From Rhodocyclales bacterium (lineage in GTDB: Bacteria; Pseudomonadota; Gammaproteobacteria; Burkholderiales; Rhodocyclaceae), in assembly GCA_016183655.1 (NCBI GenBank), contig JACPEH010000008.1:474906-538905 (forward strand): a stretch of DNA of 64,000 nucleotides. The letters are read 5' to 3'. The notes under the pieces are model-generated. The model was not told where the DNA came from. It saw only the letters and a list, made by a program, of their open reading frames with translations, and searched no databases. Numbering within the stretch: position 1 is the first letter of the stretch; each line of letters opens with the position of its first letter. Both the position numbers and the translations under genes were made by a program. This document shows, piece after piece, positions 53,330-64,000 of the stretch.

Positions 53330-53947
53330 TCAGCAGAAACGCGGATCGGAAGTTACGGTCACCGCCGGATCGCACATGCGGATCAGTCCGCCGGCAGAGA
53401 CCCGGATTTCGAGGCTGCGGACATTCGCATCCGCCTGCGACGAGGCGAATACGACGCGCGCCAGCGGCACGCTGGCCGCGGCATCGGCGCAGGCCGTCTC
53501 GATGCGCCCGAAACCGTTGAAGGTGATACAGGATGAGGCCGTTCCGCCAAGATCGACGGCACCGACGGATACGTTAAGCGCCCCTTCGCCCGCGGCTTTT
53601 TTCTGAATGATTCGCGGCGTCACGGTTTCCGAAAAATCGACGCCGCAGGCGGATGCCGGATTGTCGCGACTGACCACCCACGACGCACCGTTGGCGCTGC
53701 GCAGGCAGGTATCGTCGACCAGCTTCGCGCTGGCTGACGACACCATCCAGAAGCTAACCCGCTCGTTCCGGCGCAAGGCCTCCATGCGGGCGAACTGCAG
53801 GCCGTTCACCAGCGATTCGGCGGCATTGCGCACCTGGACGCTGCGCAGCCACGTCTGGAAAGTCGGGAGGCCAACGGCCAGGAGCACGCCAATGATGGCG
53901 ACGACAACCATCAGCTCGACCAGGGAAAAGCCGCGACTGATCCGCAT
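53330..53947 (-). CDS. fimT: GspH/FimT family minor pseudopilin, cluster 2
   Basis: 205 residues; MRISRG/FSLVELMVVVAIIGVL, GspH domain with NGLQFARMEALRRNERVSFW and the ending DPAVTVTSDPRFC. GGGG precedes the chosen ATG; a GTG six codons upstream (53965) overlapping pilE is possible. Confidence 0.9.
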   Translation of the reverse strand: MRISRGFSLVELMVVVAIIGVLLAVGLPTFQTWLRSVQVRNAAESLVNGLQFARMEALRRNERVSFWMVSSASAKLVDDTCLRSANGASWVVSRDNPASACGVDFSETVTPRIIQKKAAGEGALNVSVGAVDLGGTASSCITFNGFGRIETACADAAASVPLARVVFASSQADANVRSLEIRVSAGGLIRMCDPAVTVTSDPRFC

Positions 53948-53958
53948 GCCGCCCCTGC

Positions 53959-54432
53959 TCAGCACTCGCTGCCAGCAACCAGCCAGCAGGATTTCGTGAC
54001 AGAGCCCCCCTTAAACTGGGTGGTCGCCTTGCCGTTGGCGTTGTTCACCGTGAAGGTATGCCCGCTGGCCGCGCCGGAACTGCCGGTTGCCGTGACCAGA
54101 AATGCCTGGTTCTCGCTGCCGGCAGCACCGGTCAGCGCGCAGGCATAGGCGAATTTGGTATTCGCCAGCGTGAAATTGATCCGGTTTGCCGTCCCGTCGT
54201 GGCCGCAGGGGGTTGTCTCGCCAGCCGTGCCATAGGCCCGGTTGTCCTGGTAGAACTGCTCCAGCTTGACCCGAAAATCGGCGAGATTGGTGAAAGCTTC
54301 CTGCAGCGCCGCCCGCCGAATGTAATCGTTGTACTGGGGAATGGCGATCGCGGCGAGGATGCCGATAATCGCAATAACGATTAGCAGTTCGATCAGCGTG
54401 AAGCCTTTCGCCTTCGTCATGGTCTCCACCAT
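53959..54432 (-). CDS. pilE: type IV pilin PilE, cluster 2
   Basis: 157 residues; leader ending AKG, then FTLIELLIVIAIIGILAAIA and IPQYNDYIRRA. Four cysteines, the last two (SCWLVAGSEC) forming a classical D-region. Two starts are possible: 54432 with AGGAGG, and 54420 with GGAG. First gene of cluster 2, downstream of ispH as in P. aeruginosa, where the fimU-pilVWXY1Y2E block adjoins lytB-fkpB-lspA-ileS-ribF. Confidence 0.93.
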   Translation of the reverse strand: MVETMTKAKGFTLIELLIVIAIIGILAAIAIPQYNDYIRRAALQEAFTNLADFRVKLEQFYQDNRAYGTAGETTPCGHDGTANRINFTLANTKFAYACALTGAAGSENQAFLVTATGSSGAASGHTFTVNNANGKATTQFKGGSVTKSCWLVAGSEC

Positions 54433-54710
54433 GCCCCTCCTCAGGAAGTCCGGATTGTTTTTTTATTTCAGATTAAGTATTTACAGCAAACCGGAAAGCG
54501 CCAAAGCTTTTCGACGAACGGCAGAATACCATCCACCGAACGGATTGAATATACCCAAGGGATAGGAAAAACGCGGGGAAAAGCCAGACCTCACTGATGT
54601 TCCCGCTAAAAAAACCGCTAATTAGGCAGGGAAATCAAAAGGCATTACAACGAACAACAATTGGTTGTTCAAACCCCATCGGGGATGAAGGGAGGACGCT
54701 CCGGAAAAGC
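54433..54710 (-). other. 278-bp region between ispH and pilin cluster 2
   Basis: AT-rich, with runs of A/T near 54457-54466 and 54608-54614. A weak ispH terminator CCCC-GAT-GGGG followed by TTTG is at 54674-54684. The pilE promoter should be here; TATATT and TAAATA elements exist but no convincing partner -35 or sigma54 GG-N10-GC spacing was found. Confidence 0.4.
54652..54670. repeat. palindrome GAACAAC-N5-GTTGTTC upstream of pilin cluster 2
   Basis: GAACAAC (54652-54658) and GTTGTTC (54664-54670) are perfect reverse complements. It could be an operator or part of the ispH 3' structure. Confidence 0.4.
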
Positions 54711-55628
54711 TTAAAGCCCTGGCGGCAACGGAAAAGTCGTCGTTTCCTCGACACCGCGCAAGTGGCTGACCTCGGCCGCACCGAGCTCGCGCAGACGCTG
54801 GGCAACCGACGCGACCAGCGCTTCCGGCGCTGAAGCGCCTGCGGTCAGACCGACACGCTCGGCACCGGCGACCCAATCGGCGCGGACCTCGCCGGCATGG
54901 TCGACCATGTAGGCGCGGACGCCGTTTTTCTCCGCGACCTCGCGCAGACGGTTGGAGTTGGAGCTGTTCGGGCTGCCGACGACGATCACCACATCGCATT
55001 CGCCGGACAGCGCCTTCACGGCATCCTGGCGGTTCTGCGTGGCGTAGCAAATGTCGTCCTTCTTCGGCCCAACGATGGCGGGGAAGCGTGCACGCAAGGC
55101 GTCGACGATCACCCGCGCGTCATCCACCGAGAGCGTCGTCTGCGTCACATAGGACAGCTGCGCCGGATTCTGCACCGTCAGCGTAGCGACATCGGCCGCC
55201 GTCTCGACCAGATACATGCCGCCGGACGCCTGCCCCATCGTTCCCTCGACTTCGGGATGCCCCTTGTGGCCGATCATGATCACTTCGCGCTCGTCGCGGC
55301 GCATCTTGCCGACCTCGACATGCACCTTGGTCACCAGCGGACAGGTCGCGTCGAACACCTTCAGCCCGCGCTGCTCGGCCTCGTCCCGCACCGCCTTCGA
55401 CACGCCGTGCGCGCTGAAGATCACCGTCGCCCCGGCCGGCACATCGGCCAGATCCTCGATGAACACCGCTCCCTTGGCGCGCAGGTCGTCGCAGACGAAC
55501 TTGTTGTGCACCACTTCGTGCCGCACGTAGATCGGCGCACCGAATTTTTCGAGCGCGCGCTCGACGATGGTGATGGCACGTTCGACACCGGCGCAGAAGC
55601 CGCGGGGATTGGCGAGGATGACTTGCAT
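54711..55628 (-). CDS. ispH: 4-hydroxy-3-methylbut-2-enyl diphosphate reductase
   Basis: 305 residues. [4Fe-4S] enzyme ending the MEP isoprenoid pathway. Cluster cysteines occur in [24 protein letters not shown] and [11 protein letters not shown]; the VHHxxV-type substrate region reads [12 protein letters not shown], and [16 protein letters not shown] is near the C-terminus. 8 nt after the FKBP gene. Confidence 0.98.
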   Translation of the reverse strand: MQVILANPRGFCAGVERAITIVERALEKFGAPIYVRHEVVHNKFVCDDLRAKGAVFIEDLADVPAGATVIFSAHGVSKAVRDEAEQRGLKVFDATCPLVTKVHVEVGKMRRDEREVIMIGHKGHPEVEGTMGQASGGMYLVETAADVATLTVQNPAQLSYVTQTTLSVDDARVIVDALRARFPAIVGPKKDDICYATQNRQDAVKALSGECDVVIVVGSPNSSNSNRLREVAEKNGVRAYMVDHAGEVRADWVAGAERVGLTAGASAPEALVASVAQRLRELGAAEVSHLRGVEETTTFPLPPGL

Positions 55629-55636
55629 GAATGTCC

Positions 55637-56092
55637 TTACAGGATGCCGATGATCTTCACTTCGAAGCGGACCGGCTGGCCGGCGAGCGGGTGGTTGAAG
55701 TCGAACACGGCCGAGGTGTCGGTGAGTTCGCGCAGCAGGCCGGCGATGCCGCCCTGCGTCCCCGGGATGCCGCTGTCCGGGGCGCTGAATTCGATCAGCG
55801 AATTGACCTTGAGTTCCATCTCCGGCGGCAGCGCGCTGCGCGCGATGCGTTCGACCAGGCGCGGGTTGTGCTGGCCGAAGGCCTCGTCGGCTTCGAGCTG
55901 AAAAACGTGGTGCTCGCCGGCCGCCAGCCCGAGCAGGCAGGCTTCCAGCGTCGCGGCGAGCTGGCCGCCCCCCATCTGCAGCGTCGCCGGCGACATGTCG
56001 AAGGTGCTCACGTGCTCGGTGCCGTCAAGGCTGCTCAAGCGATAGTGCAGGGTCAGGAAACTGTCCGGCTGGACGGTTGCGTTGTCAGTCAT
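55637..56092 (-). CDS. fkpB: FKBP-type peptidyl-prolyl isomerase (SlpA/FkpB-like)
   Basis: 151 residues starting [24 protein letters not shown] core with an insert-in-flap region, including EDEAFG-type sequence [14 protein letters not shown], and [20 protein letters not shown] at the end. Cytoplasmic PPIase/chaperone. GAGGAAAGAG precedes the start. Position between lspA and ispH is conserved in proteobacteria. Confidence 0.93.
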   Translation of the reverse strand: MTDNATVQPDSFLTLHYRLSSLDGTEHVSTFDMSPATLQMGGGQLAATLEACLLGLAAGEHHVFQLEADEAFGQHNPRLVERIARSALPPEMELKVNSLIEFSAPDSGIPGTQGGIAGLLRELTDTSAVFDFNHPLAGQPVRFEVKIIGIL

Positions 56093-56144
56093 TGGCGTAT
56101 CTCTTTCCTCGTGCCGTCGATCGGCGTCGGCGCCGCCGCGGCGC

Positions 56145-56636
56145 TCATGCCGAATCGCCCCCCTGGCGCGATTTGAGCGCACCGGAGGCAAATTGATCCC
56201 AAACCATCAGCACTGCACCGACGGTAATCGCCGAATCGGCGACGTTGAACGCCGGCCAGTAGAAGCCGGCGGCATGCCATTGCACGAAATCGACGACGGC
56301 ACCGAAGCGGATGCGGTCGATGACATTGCCCAGCGCGCCGCCCATGATCAGCGCCAGCGCCAGCGAGAGCAGCTTCTGTCCGGCGTGCTGGCGCAGCATG
56401 TAGACGATCCAGCCGGACACGCCGAGCGCCAAGGCGGTGAAGAACCAGCGCTGCCAGCCATCCTCGCTGGCGAGAAAGCTGAAGGCCGCGCCGCGGTTGA
56501 AGGTCAGCACCCAGTTCCAGAACGGGGCAACGTAGATCGTTTCGCCGAAGCGGATCGTCGCCAGCACCACCTGCTTGCTGACCTGGTCGAGGACGATGAC
56601 CAGCACCGCCAGTGCATACCAGCGCACCGGCGACAC
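56145..56636 (-). CDS. lspA: lipoprotein signal peptidase
   Basis: 163 residues, four membrane helices. GTG start with GAGG placed in the ileS stop region; a GTG two codons upstream is also possible. Catalytic aspartates in GNVIDRIRFGAVVDF and FNVADSAITVGA; also LTFNRGAAFSFL. Cleaves diacylglyceryl prolipoproteins, such as the lipoproteins in this window. Confidence 0.95.
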   Translation of the reverse strand: MSPVRWYALAVLVIVLDQVSKQVVLATIRFGETIYVAPFWNWVLTFNRGAAFSFLASEDGWQRWFFTALALGVSGWIVYMLRQHAGQKLLSLALALIMGGALGNVIDRIRFGAVVDFVQWHAAGFYWPAFNVADSAITVGAVLMVWDQFASGALKSRQGGDSA

Positions 56637-56643
56637 CTTCACC

Positions 56644-59442
<2,799 letters not shown>

Positions 59443-59455
59443 TGCAATCGATCAC

Positions 59456-60379
59456 TCAAAGCTTGAAATACTGGCGGGCAGTGTCGACGTCGCGCGCGAT
59501 CTGCGCCTTCAGTTCGTCGAAACCGGAAAACTTCATTTCGTCACGCAGCTTGTGCAGGAAACGGACGGTCAGGTGCGCGCCGTAGATGTCGGCGGCGAAG
59601 TCGAACAGGTGCACTTCGAGGATCGGCCGCACCACGGCGTTCGCCGTCGGCCGGTAGCCGAGGTTGGCGACGCCGGGCAGCGGCCGGTCGCCAAGACCGG
59701 TGACTTCGACGGCGAAGACGCCGAGCAGCGGCGGCCGGTCGTGCTTCATGCGGATGTTGGCGGTGGCGTAGCCGAGCTGGCGTCCGACCTTGTCGCCGTG
59801 GACGACACGGCCGTCGATCACGTACGGGCGGCCGAGCAGTTCGGCGGCGCGTTCCAGGTCGCCGCTCCACAGCGCATCGCGCACGGCCGAACTGGAGACG
59901 CGCACCGCGCTGGACAGCACCGTGCTCATCGCCTCGACGCGGAAGCCGAAGGACGCGCCGGCCTGCTGCAGCAGCGCGAAATCGCCGGCACGCCTGGCAC
60001 CGAAGCGAAAATCGTCGCCGATGATCAGGTGCCGCACGCGCAACGCCTTGACCAGCACGTCCTCGATGAACTGGTCGGCGGTCAGGCTGGCGAAAGCCTT
60101 GTTGAAGCGGCAGACGAAGGCCAGCTCGACGCCGTCGGCGGCGATCAGCTCCAGCTTCTCGCGCAGGTTGGACAGCCGCGTCGGCGCCGACTCCGGCGCG
60201 AAGAACTCGCGCGGGTGCGGCTCGAAGGTCAGCACCGCTGGCGGCAGCCCGGTCTCCGCCGCAACGGCGCACAGGCGTGCGAGCAGCGCGCGATGACCCA
60301 GGTGCACGCCATCGAAGTTGCCGATGGTGAGCACGGTCGCGCTGGGCGCGGGTTGCGAGGTGCCGCGGAAGACGAGCAT
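59456..60379 (-). CDS. ribF: bifunctional riboflavin kinase/FAD synthetase
   Basis: 307 residues. N-terminal FMN adenylyltransferase with TIGNFDGVHLGHRAL and a C-terminal flavokinase domain with VVHGDKVGRQLGYATANI. First gene of ribF-ileS-lspA-fkpB-ispH. No FMN riboswitch is recognisable upstream. Confidence 0.97.
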   Translation of the reverse strand: MLVFRGTSQPAPSATVLTIGNFDGVHLGHRALLARLCAVAAETGLPPAVLTFEPHPREFFAPESAPTRLSNLREKLELIAADGVELAFVCRFNKAFASLTADQFIEDVLVKALRVRHLIIGDDFRFGARRAGDFALLQQAGASFGFRVEAMSTVLSSAVRVSSSAVRDALWSGDLERAAELLGRPYVIDGRVVHGDKVGRQLGYATANIRMKHDRPPLLGVFAVEVTGLGDRPLPGVANLGYRPTANAVVRPILEVHLFDFAADIYGAHLTVRFLHKLRDEMKFSGFDELKAQIARDVDTARQYFKL

Positions 60380-60458
60380 CAGGAAAGCAGGAGGCTGCCG
60401 AAAAAGGCTGAATTATAAAGGTTTACGGCCGGTCTTGCCGCGCCGTCGGGGCAGGTTC

Positions 60459-60602
60459 GCCCGGCTTCGTTCCGGGCAACGGGCATGGACGAAGGCCACC
60501 CCGAATGATGAAAGCCTTGCCCATGCCCGTTTCCCTCACCCCCGCCCCCTCTCCCGCTTCGCGGGCGAGGGGAGGTTCGAGAGCCGCTTCGCGGCTTTCC
60601 CG
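60459..60602. repeat. intergenic inverted-repeat cluster between amiC and ribF
   Basis: The 259-bp gap holds several hairpins. GCCCGG/CCGGGC lies at 60459-60477. ACGGGCATGG (60479-60488) pairs perfectly with CCATGCCCGT (60521-60530), with inner AAGGC/GCCTT arms. The third is the common CCCCTCTCCCGC-TTC-GCGGGCGAGGGG unit (60545-60573), and the last is AGCCGC-TTC-GCGGCT (60582-60596). None has a T tract. They resemble dispersed extragenic repeats rather than one terminator. No gene seen. Confidence 0.55.
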
Positions 60603-61855
60603 TCAAGGGACAACTGCCGGAACAATGCCCGCGCCGGCTCAGTCGAGCCGCGCCATCTTCGATTTCGCGAGCGGCGGATTGAGCTTGAAGTACTTGCGGA
60701 TGCCCGACAGCACCGCCTCGGCGAGCCGGTCCTGGTAGGCCTCGTCGTTCAGCCGGCGCTCCTCCTCGGGGTTCGAGATGAAGGCCGTCTCGACCAGGAT
60801 CGAGGGGATGTCCGGCGCCTTGAGCACGGCGAAACCGGCCTGCTCGACGTGCGGCTTGTGCAGGTCGCCGACGCGGTCGAGTTCGCCGAGCACGGCCTTG
60901 CCCAGCTTCAGGCTGTCGTTGATCGTCGCCGTCTGCGACAGGTCGAGCAGCGTGCGCGCCAGCATCGGGTCCTTCGTCCCGAAATTGACGCCGCCGATCA
61001 GGTCGGCCGAGTTTTCCTTGTTCGCCAGCCAGCGCGCCGCCGAACTGGTCGCCCCGTTCTCGGACAGGACGAACACCGACGCGCCGCGGGCGTCCGGCTT
61101 GATGAAGGCGTCGGCATGGATCGAGACGAAGAGGTCCGACTGCACGCGCCGCGCCTTGTGCACGCGCATCTGCAAGGGGACGAAGAAGTCGGAATCGCGC
61201 GTGAGCACCGCGCGCATGTTCGGTTCGGCGTCGATCTTGGCCTTCAGCCGCTTCGCCACGGCCAGCGTCACGTTCTTTTCGTGGCTGCCGCCGCGGCCGA
61301 CCGCACCGGGGTCTTCGCCGCCGTGGCCGGGGTCGAGGGTGATCGTCACCAGCCGGTCGACCACCGGCCTGCCCGGCCGCTTCTGCTCGGCCGCGGCCTG
61401 CTGCGGAGCTTCCGCCGGACCGGGTTTCTCGTCCAGCGGCAGCGGCTGCAGCTCCTTCTTCTCGATCAGCGCCAGCAACGGGTCCGGCGCAGTCGCGGGA
61501 TACACGTCGAGCACGAGGCGGTGGCCGTATTCGCCGACCGGCGCCAGCACGAAGACCTGCGGCGCGACCTCGGTCTTCAGCTCCATCACCAGACGCACGA
61601 CCCCCGGCTTGAAGCGGCCGGCACGCAACAGCTTGATGTAGGGGTCGTCGGCGGCGATCTTGCCGGACAGGCCTTCGAGCACACCGTTGAGCTCGACGCC
61701 TTCGAGGTCGACGACCAGCCGCTCCGGATTCTTGACCGTGAACTGCGAGAACTTGACCGAGGCGTCGCTTTCCAGCGTGACCCGCGTGTAGTCGGCGGCC
61801 GGCCAGACGCGCACGGCGAGCACGCTCGGGCCGCGGGCAGCGCGCGCCAGCGGCG

Positions 61856-62380
<525 letters not shown>

Positions 62381-62386
<6 letters not shown>

Positions 62387-63463
62387 CAAACGAACTCCAA
62401 GGACGCCATAGACTGGGTGGCGCTCGCCGCCCGCATCAAGGTTTGGGGCCGCGAATTCGGCTTCGCCGAGATCGGCATCGCCCGCGCCGACCCGTCGGAG
62501 GCCGTTCCCGGCCTGATGCGCTGGCTGGAACTGGGCCGTCACGGGGTGATGGATTATATGGCCAAACACGCCCCGCTGCGTGCCGACCCGGCCGCGCTGC
62601 AGCCGGGCACGGTCACCGTTGTCAGCGCCCGTCTGCCCTACTGGCCGGACGCGGCCGAAGCTGACGAGGTGCTTGCCGATGGCGCGCTGGCCTATGTCTC
62701 CCGCTACGCGCTGGGCCGCGACTACCACAAGACCATCCGCAGCCGCCTGCAGAAGCTGGCCGACCGCATCCGCGACGACGTCGGCGACTTCGGCTATCGC
62801 GCGTTCTCGGATTCGGCGCCGGTGATGGAGGTCGAGTTTGCCCGCCAGGCGGGCACGGCCTGGCGCGGCAAGCACACGCTGTCGCTGACGCGCGGCGGCT
62901 CGTACCATTTCCTCGGCGAGCTCTACACCGACCTGCCGCTGCCACCGGACGCGCCGATCGACGAGCACTGCGGCACCTGCCGCGCCTGCCTCGACGCCTG
63001 CCCGACGCAGGCGATCGTCGCGCCGTACGAGGTCGACGCGCGGCGCTGCATCTCCTACCTGACGATCGAACTCGCCGGGCCGATTCCGGAGGACCTGCGG
63101 CCGTTGCTGGGCAACCGCATCTACGGCTGCGACGACTGCCAGCTGTGCTGCCCGTGGAACCGCTTCGCCACGCTGGGCGACCCGGATTTCGCGCCGCGCC
63201 ACGGACTCGACTCGGCGACGCTGGCCGAACTCTTCGCCTGGAGCGACGCCGACTTCGAGCAGCGCCTGCAGGGCAGCCCGATCCGCCGCATCGGCCACGA
63301 ACGCTGGCTGCGCAACCTCGCCGTTGCCCTCGGCAACGCGCCTACAAGCCCGGCCGTGCTCGCCGCGCTCGCCAGCCGGAGCGAGCATCCCTCGGTGCTC
63401 GTCCGCGAGCATGTCGCCTGGGCGCTCGCCCGGCATCGGGGAAATAAATCTTGCAATCCCTGA
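62381..63463 (+). CDS. queG: epoxyqueuosine reductase
   Basis: 360 residues. Cobalamin-dependent last step of queuosine synthesis. Two [4Fe-4S] motifs: CGTCRACLDACPTQAI and CDDCQLCCPWNRF. The region GRHGVMDYMAKH, near residue 55, and the C-terminal HEAT-like repeat are also typical. The start MQQTNSKDAIDWV overlaps the tsaE start codon on the other strand by a few bases. Confidence 0.96.
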
Positions 63464-63478
63464 GCACAGAGCTATAAA
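63451..63478 (+). promoter_or_regulatory. promoter for the c-di-GMP riboswitch transcript
   Basis: TTGCAA (63451-63456), 16-nt spacer, TATAAA (63473-63478), overlapping the queG 3' end. Start near 63485, about 75 nt before the aptamer. Confidence 0.65.
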
Positions 63479-63560
63479 GTTCATTGCCTACGTCCCGTTA
63501 ACGGACTTAGGAATTACCACGGTCGGTTTGCGCATCGCCTGCAACAGGTGGCGCGCCGAT

Positions 63561-63660
63561 CTCTGAAACAGGGCAAACCCATCGAAAGATGGCGACGCAA
63601 AGTCACCGGCCTAACGCGGACCTTTCGGTTCGTCACGGTAGCGGGACCACCAGATAAACG
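63561..63660 (+). ncRNA. cyclic di-GMP-I (GEMM) riboswitch aptamer
   Basis: Conserved elements in order: ACAGGGCAAACC, a GAAA tetraloop stem (CATCGAAAGATG), GACGCAAAGTCACCGGCCTA with the class I core, a variable stem with TTCG, and the receptor ACGGTAGCGGGACCACC. All invariant GEMM-I segments are present. The downstream leader carries an anti-Shine-Dalgarno for the gene at 63867. Confidence 0.93.
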
Positions 63661-63667
63661 AGGTTTG

Positions 63668-63814
63668 ATGTGGACCACGACTCCTCCGCTCGACCAGCTC
63701 GCCTCGGTGCTTCGGCATCGGGCCGGAGCACGTCCTTGTCGGCAGCGAGACCCCGGCCCCCGGGCAATTCTCCTCTGGTGTGCAGCGCCATCGCCGTTTC
63801 CGCTGACTCCCTGA
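63668..63814 (+). CDS. possible 48-codon upstream ORF in the riboswitch leader
   Basis: ATG at 63668 with GAGG four bases before it, directly after the aptamer. It encodes MWTTTPPLDQLASVLRHRAG and continues to a stop at 63812-63814. No recognised family; may be a regulatory uORF or fortuitous. Confidence 0.3.
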   Translation: MWTTTPPLDQLASVLRHRAGARPCRQRDPGPRAILLWCAAPSPFPLTP

Positions 63815-63861
63815 ACGCCGTCACGTCACGCCCCGCGATTGCGGGCTGGCGCGAGGAGAAT
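63767..63861 (+). promoter_or_regulatory. anti-SD/SD pair of the riboswitch expression platform
   Basis: ATTCTCCTC (63767-63775) is the exact reverse complement of GAGGAGAAT (63853-63861), the ribosome-binding site of the next gene. A separate hairpin CCCGC/GCGGG lies between them, and GTGCTTCGG/CCGGAGCAC lies upstream at about 63712-63732. This suggests c-di-GMP-dependent translational control. Confidence 0.55.
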
Positions 63862-63866
63862 CCGCC

Positions 63867-64000
63867 ATGGGCACGCAAGACAAAGGCAAGGTAATCCCCT
63901 TCACCCCGCCGCCGAACTCCGGCCGCCCGCGCGCCCCGGAGGACGAGCAGGCGCAGGCGCTGGACGCCGTGCGCGGCCTGACGCTGTCCCGGCGGCAGGG
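63867..64000 (+). CDS. unknown c-di-GMP-riboswitch-controlled gene, truncated by window end
   Basis: Starts MGTQDKGKVIPFTPPPNSGR, preceded by GAGGAG. The 44 visible codons are Pro/Arg-rich, then EDEQAQALDAVRGLTLSRRQ. No signal peptide. I cannot assign a family from this fragment. Its leader has a GEMM-I aptamer, so a role in biofilm, motility or surface structures is likely but inferred. Confidence 0.75.
   Translation, partial: MGTQDKGKVIPFTPPPNSGRPRAPEDEQAQALDAVRGLTLSRRQ

Noticed and set aside
54480..54510. Sigma54-like TGGCGC...TTTGCT before pilE of cluster 2 (minus strand)
   Set aside because: Thirteen bases separate GG and GC, too many for a sigma54 promoter.
59443..60638. FMN riboswitch expected near ribF
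   Set aside because: None of the conserved RFN element segments is visible upstream of ribF.

Overview
The window is about 64 kb of GC-rich, densely coding chromosome from a betaproteobacterium. Gene content and synteny fit the Rhodocyclales (Azonexus/Dechloromonas/Azospira type). The pointers are leuC-entericidin-leuD, a cbb3 oxidase locus with a DUF3149 microprotein beside ccoGH, an AddAB-type helicase-nuclease pair, and the ribF-ileS-lspA-fkpB-ispH block running into type IV pilus minor pilin genes. The lineage is an inference; no rRNA is present. I see no insertion sequence, prophage or CRISPR array.

Layout. 1-5.6 kb (minus): leuD (cut by the window edge), a small entericidin-like lipoprotein, leuC, an M48 lipoprotein protease, an MFS permease, a YdcH/DUF465 protein and aroC. 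5.8-8.2 kb (plus): a multi-TM chemoreceptor, an unrecognised 52-codon ORF and a DsbA/FrnE-like oxidoreductase. 8.2-10.5 kb (minus): an ilvBN acetolactate synthase operon with a Val/Ile-rich leader peptide and an attenuator. 10.6-21.2 kb: an unknown protein, fadD with a CBS-domain gene, addA/addB, fdxA and a lytic transglycosylase. 21.7-28.8 kb: trxA, rho, rpmE, a GT39 membrane protein, a bacterioferritin-like protein without the heme methionine, orn, a Ste24-like protease and rsgA.

28.9-37.2 kb (minus) is a complete cbb3 oxidase locus: ccoNOQP, ccoG, fixH, DUF3149, ccoI and ccoS. Two identical perfect FNR boxes flank the ccoS-ccoN gap. One is placed to drive ccoN. The other sits exactly 41.5 bp upstream of the expected start of a ~95-nt stem-loop unit ending in a strong intrinsic terminator, which is a candidate FNR-activated small RNA. 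A weaker FNR-like site precedes ccoG.

38.3-54.4 kb holds two convergent, collinear copies of a minor pilin cluster (pilE-fimT-pilV-pilW-pilX-pilY1) separated by tRNA-Thr(CGU) and an orphan TonB-like gene. The two PilY1 proteins look reciprocally specialised: one keeps a calcium loop but has an altered MIDAS, the other keeps the MIDAS but lacks the calcium loop. 54.7-63.5 kb carries ispH, fkpB, lspA, ileS, ribF, amiC, tsaE and queG. The window ends with a c-di-GMP-I (GEMM) riboswitch whose leader carries a perfect 9-nt anti-Shine-Dalgarno for the next, truncated gene.

As a whole this is a housekeeping region (branched-chain and aromatic amino acids, cell envelope, translation, DNA repair) with an oxygen-responsive respiratory locus and surface-motility genes. 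Regulation visible in the DNA includes attenuation, FNR control, probable rho autogenous control, a c-di-GMP riboswitch and two matching TetR-type palindromes.
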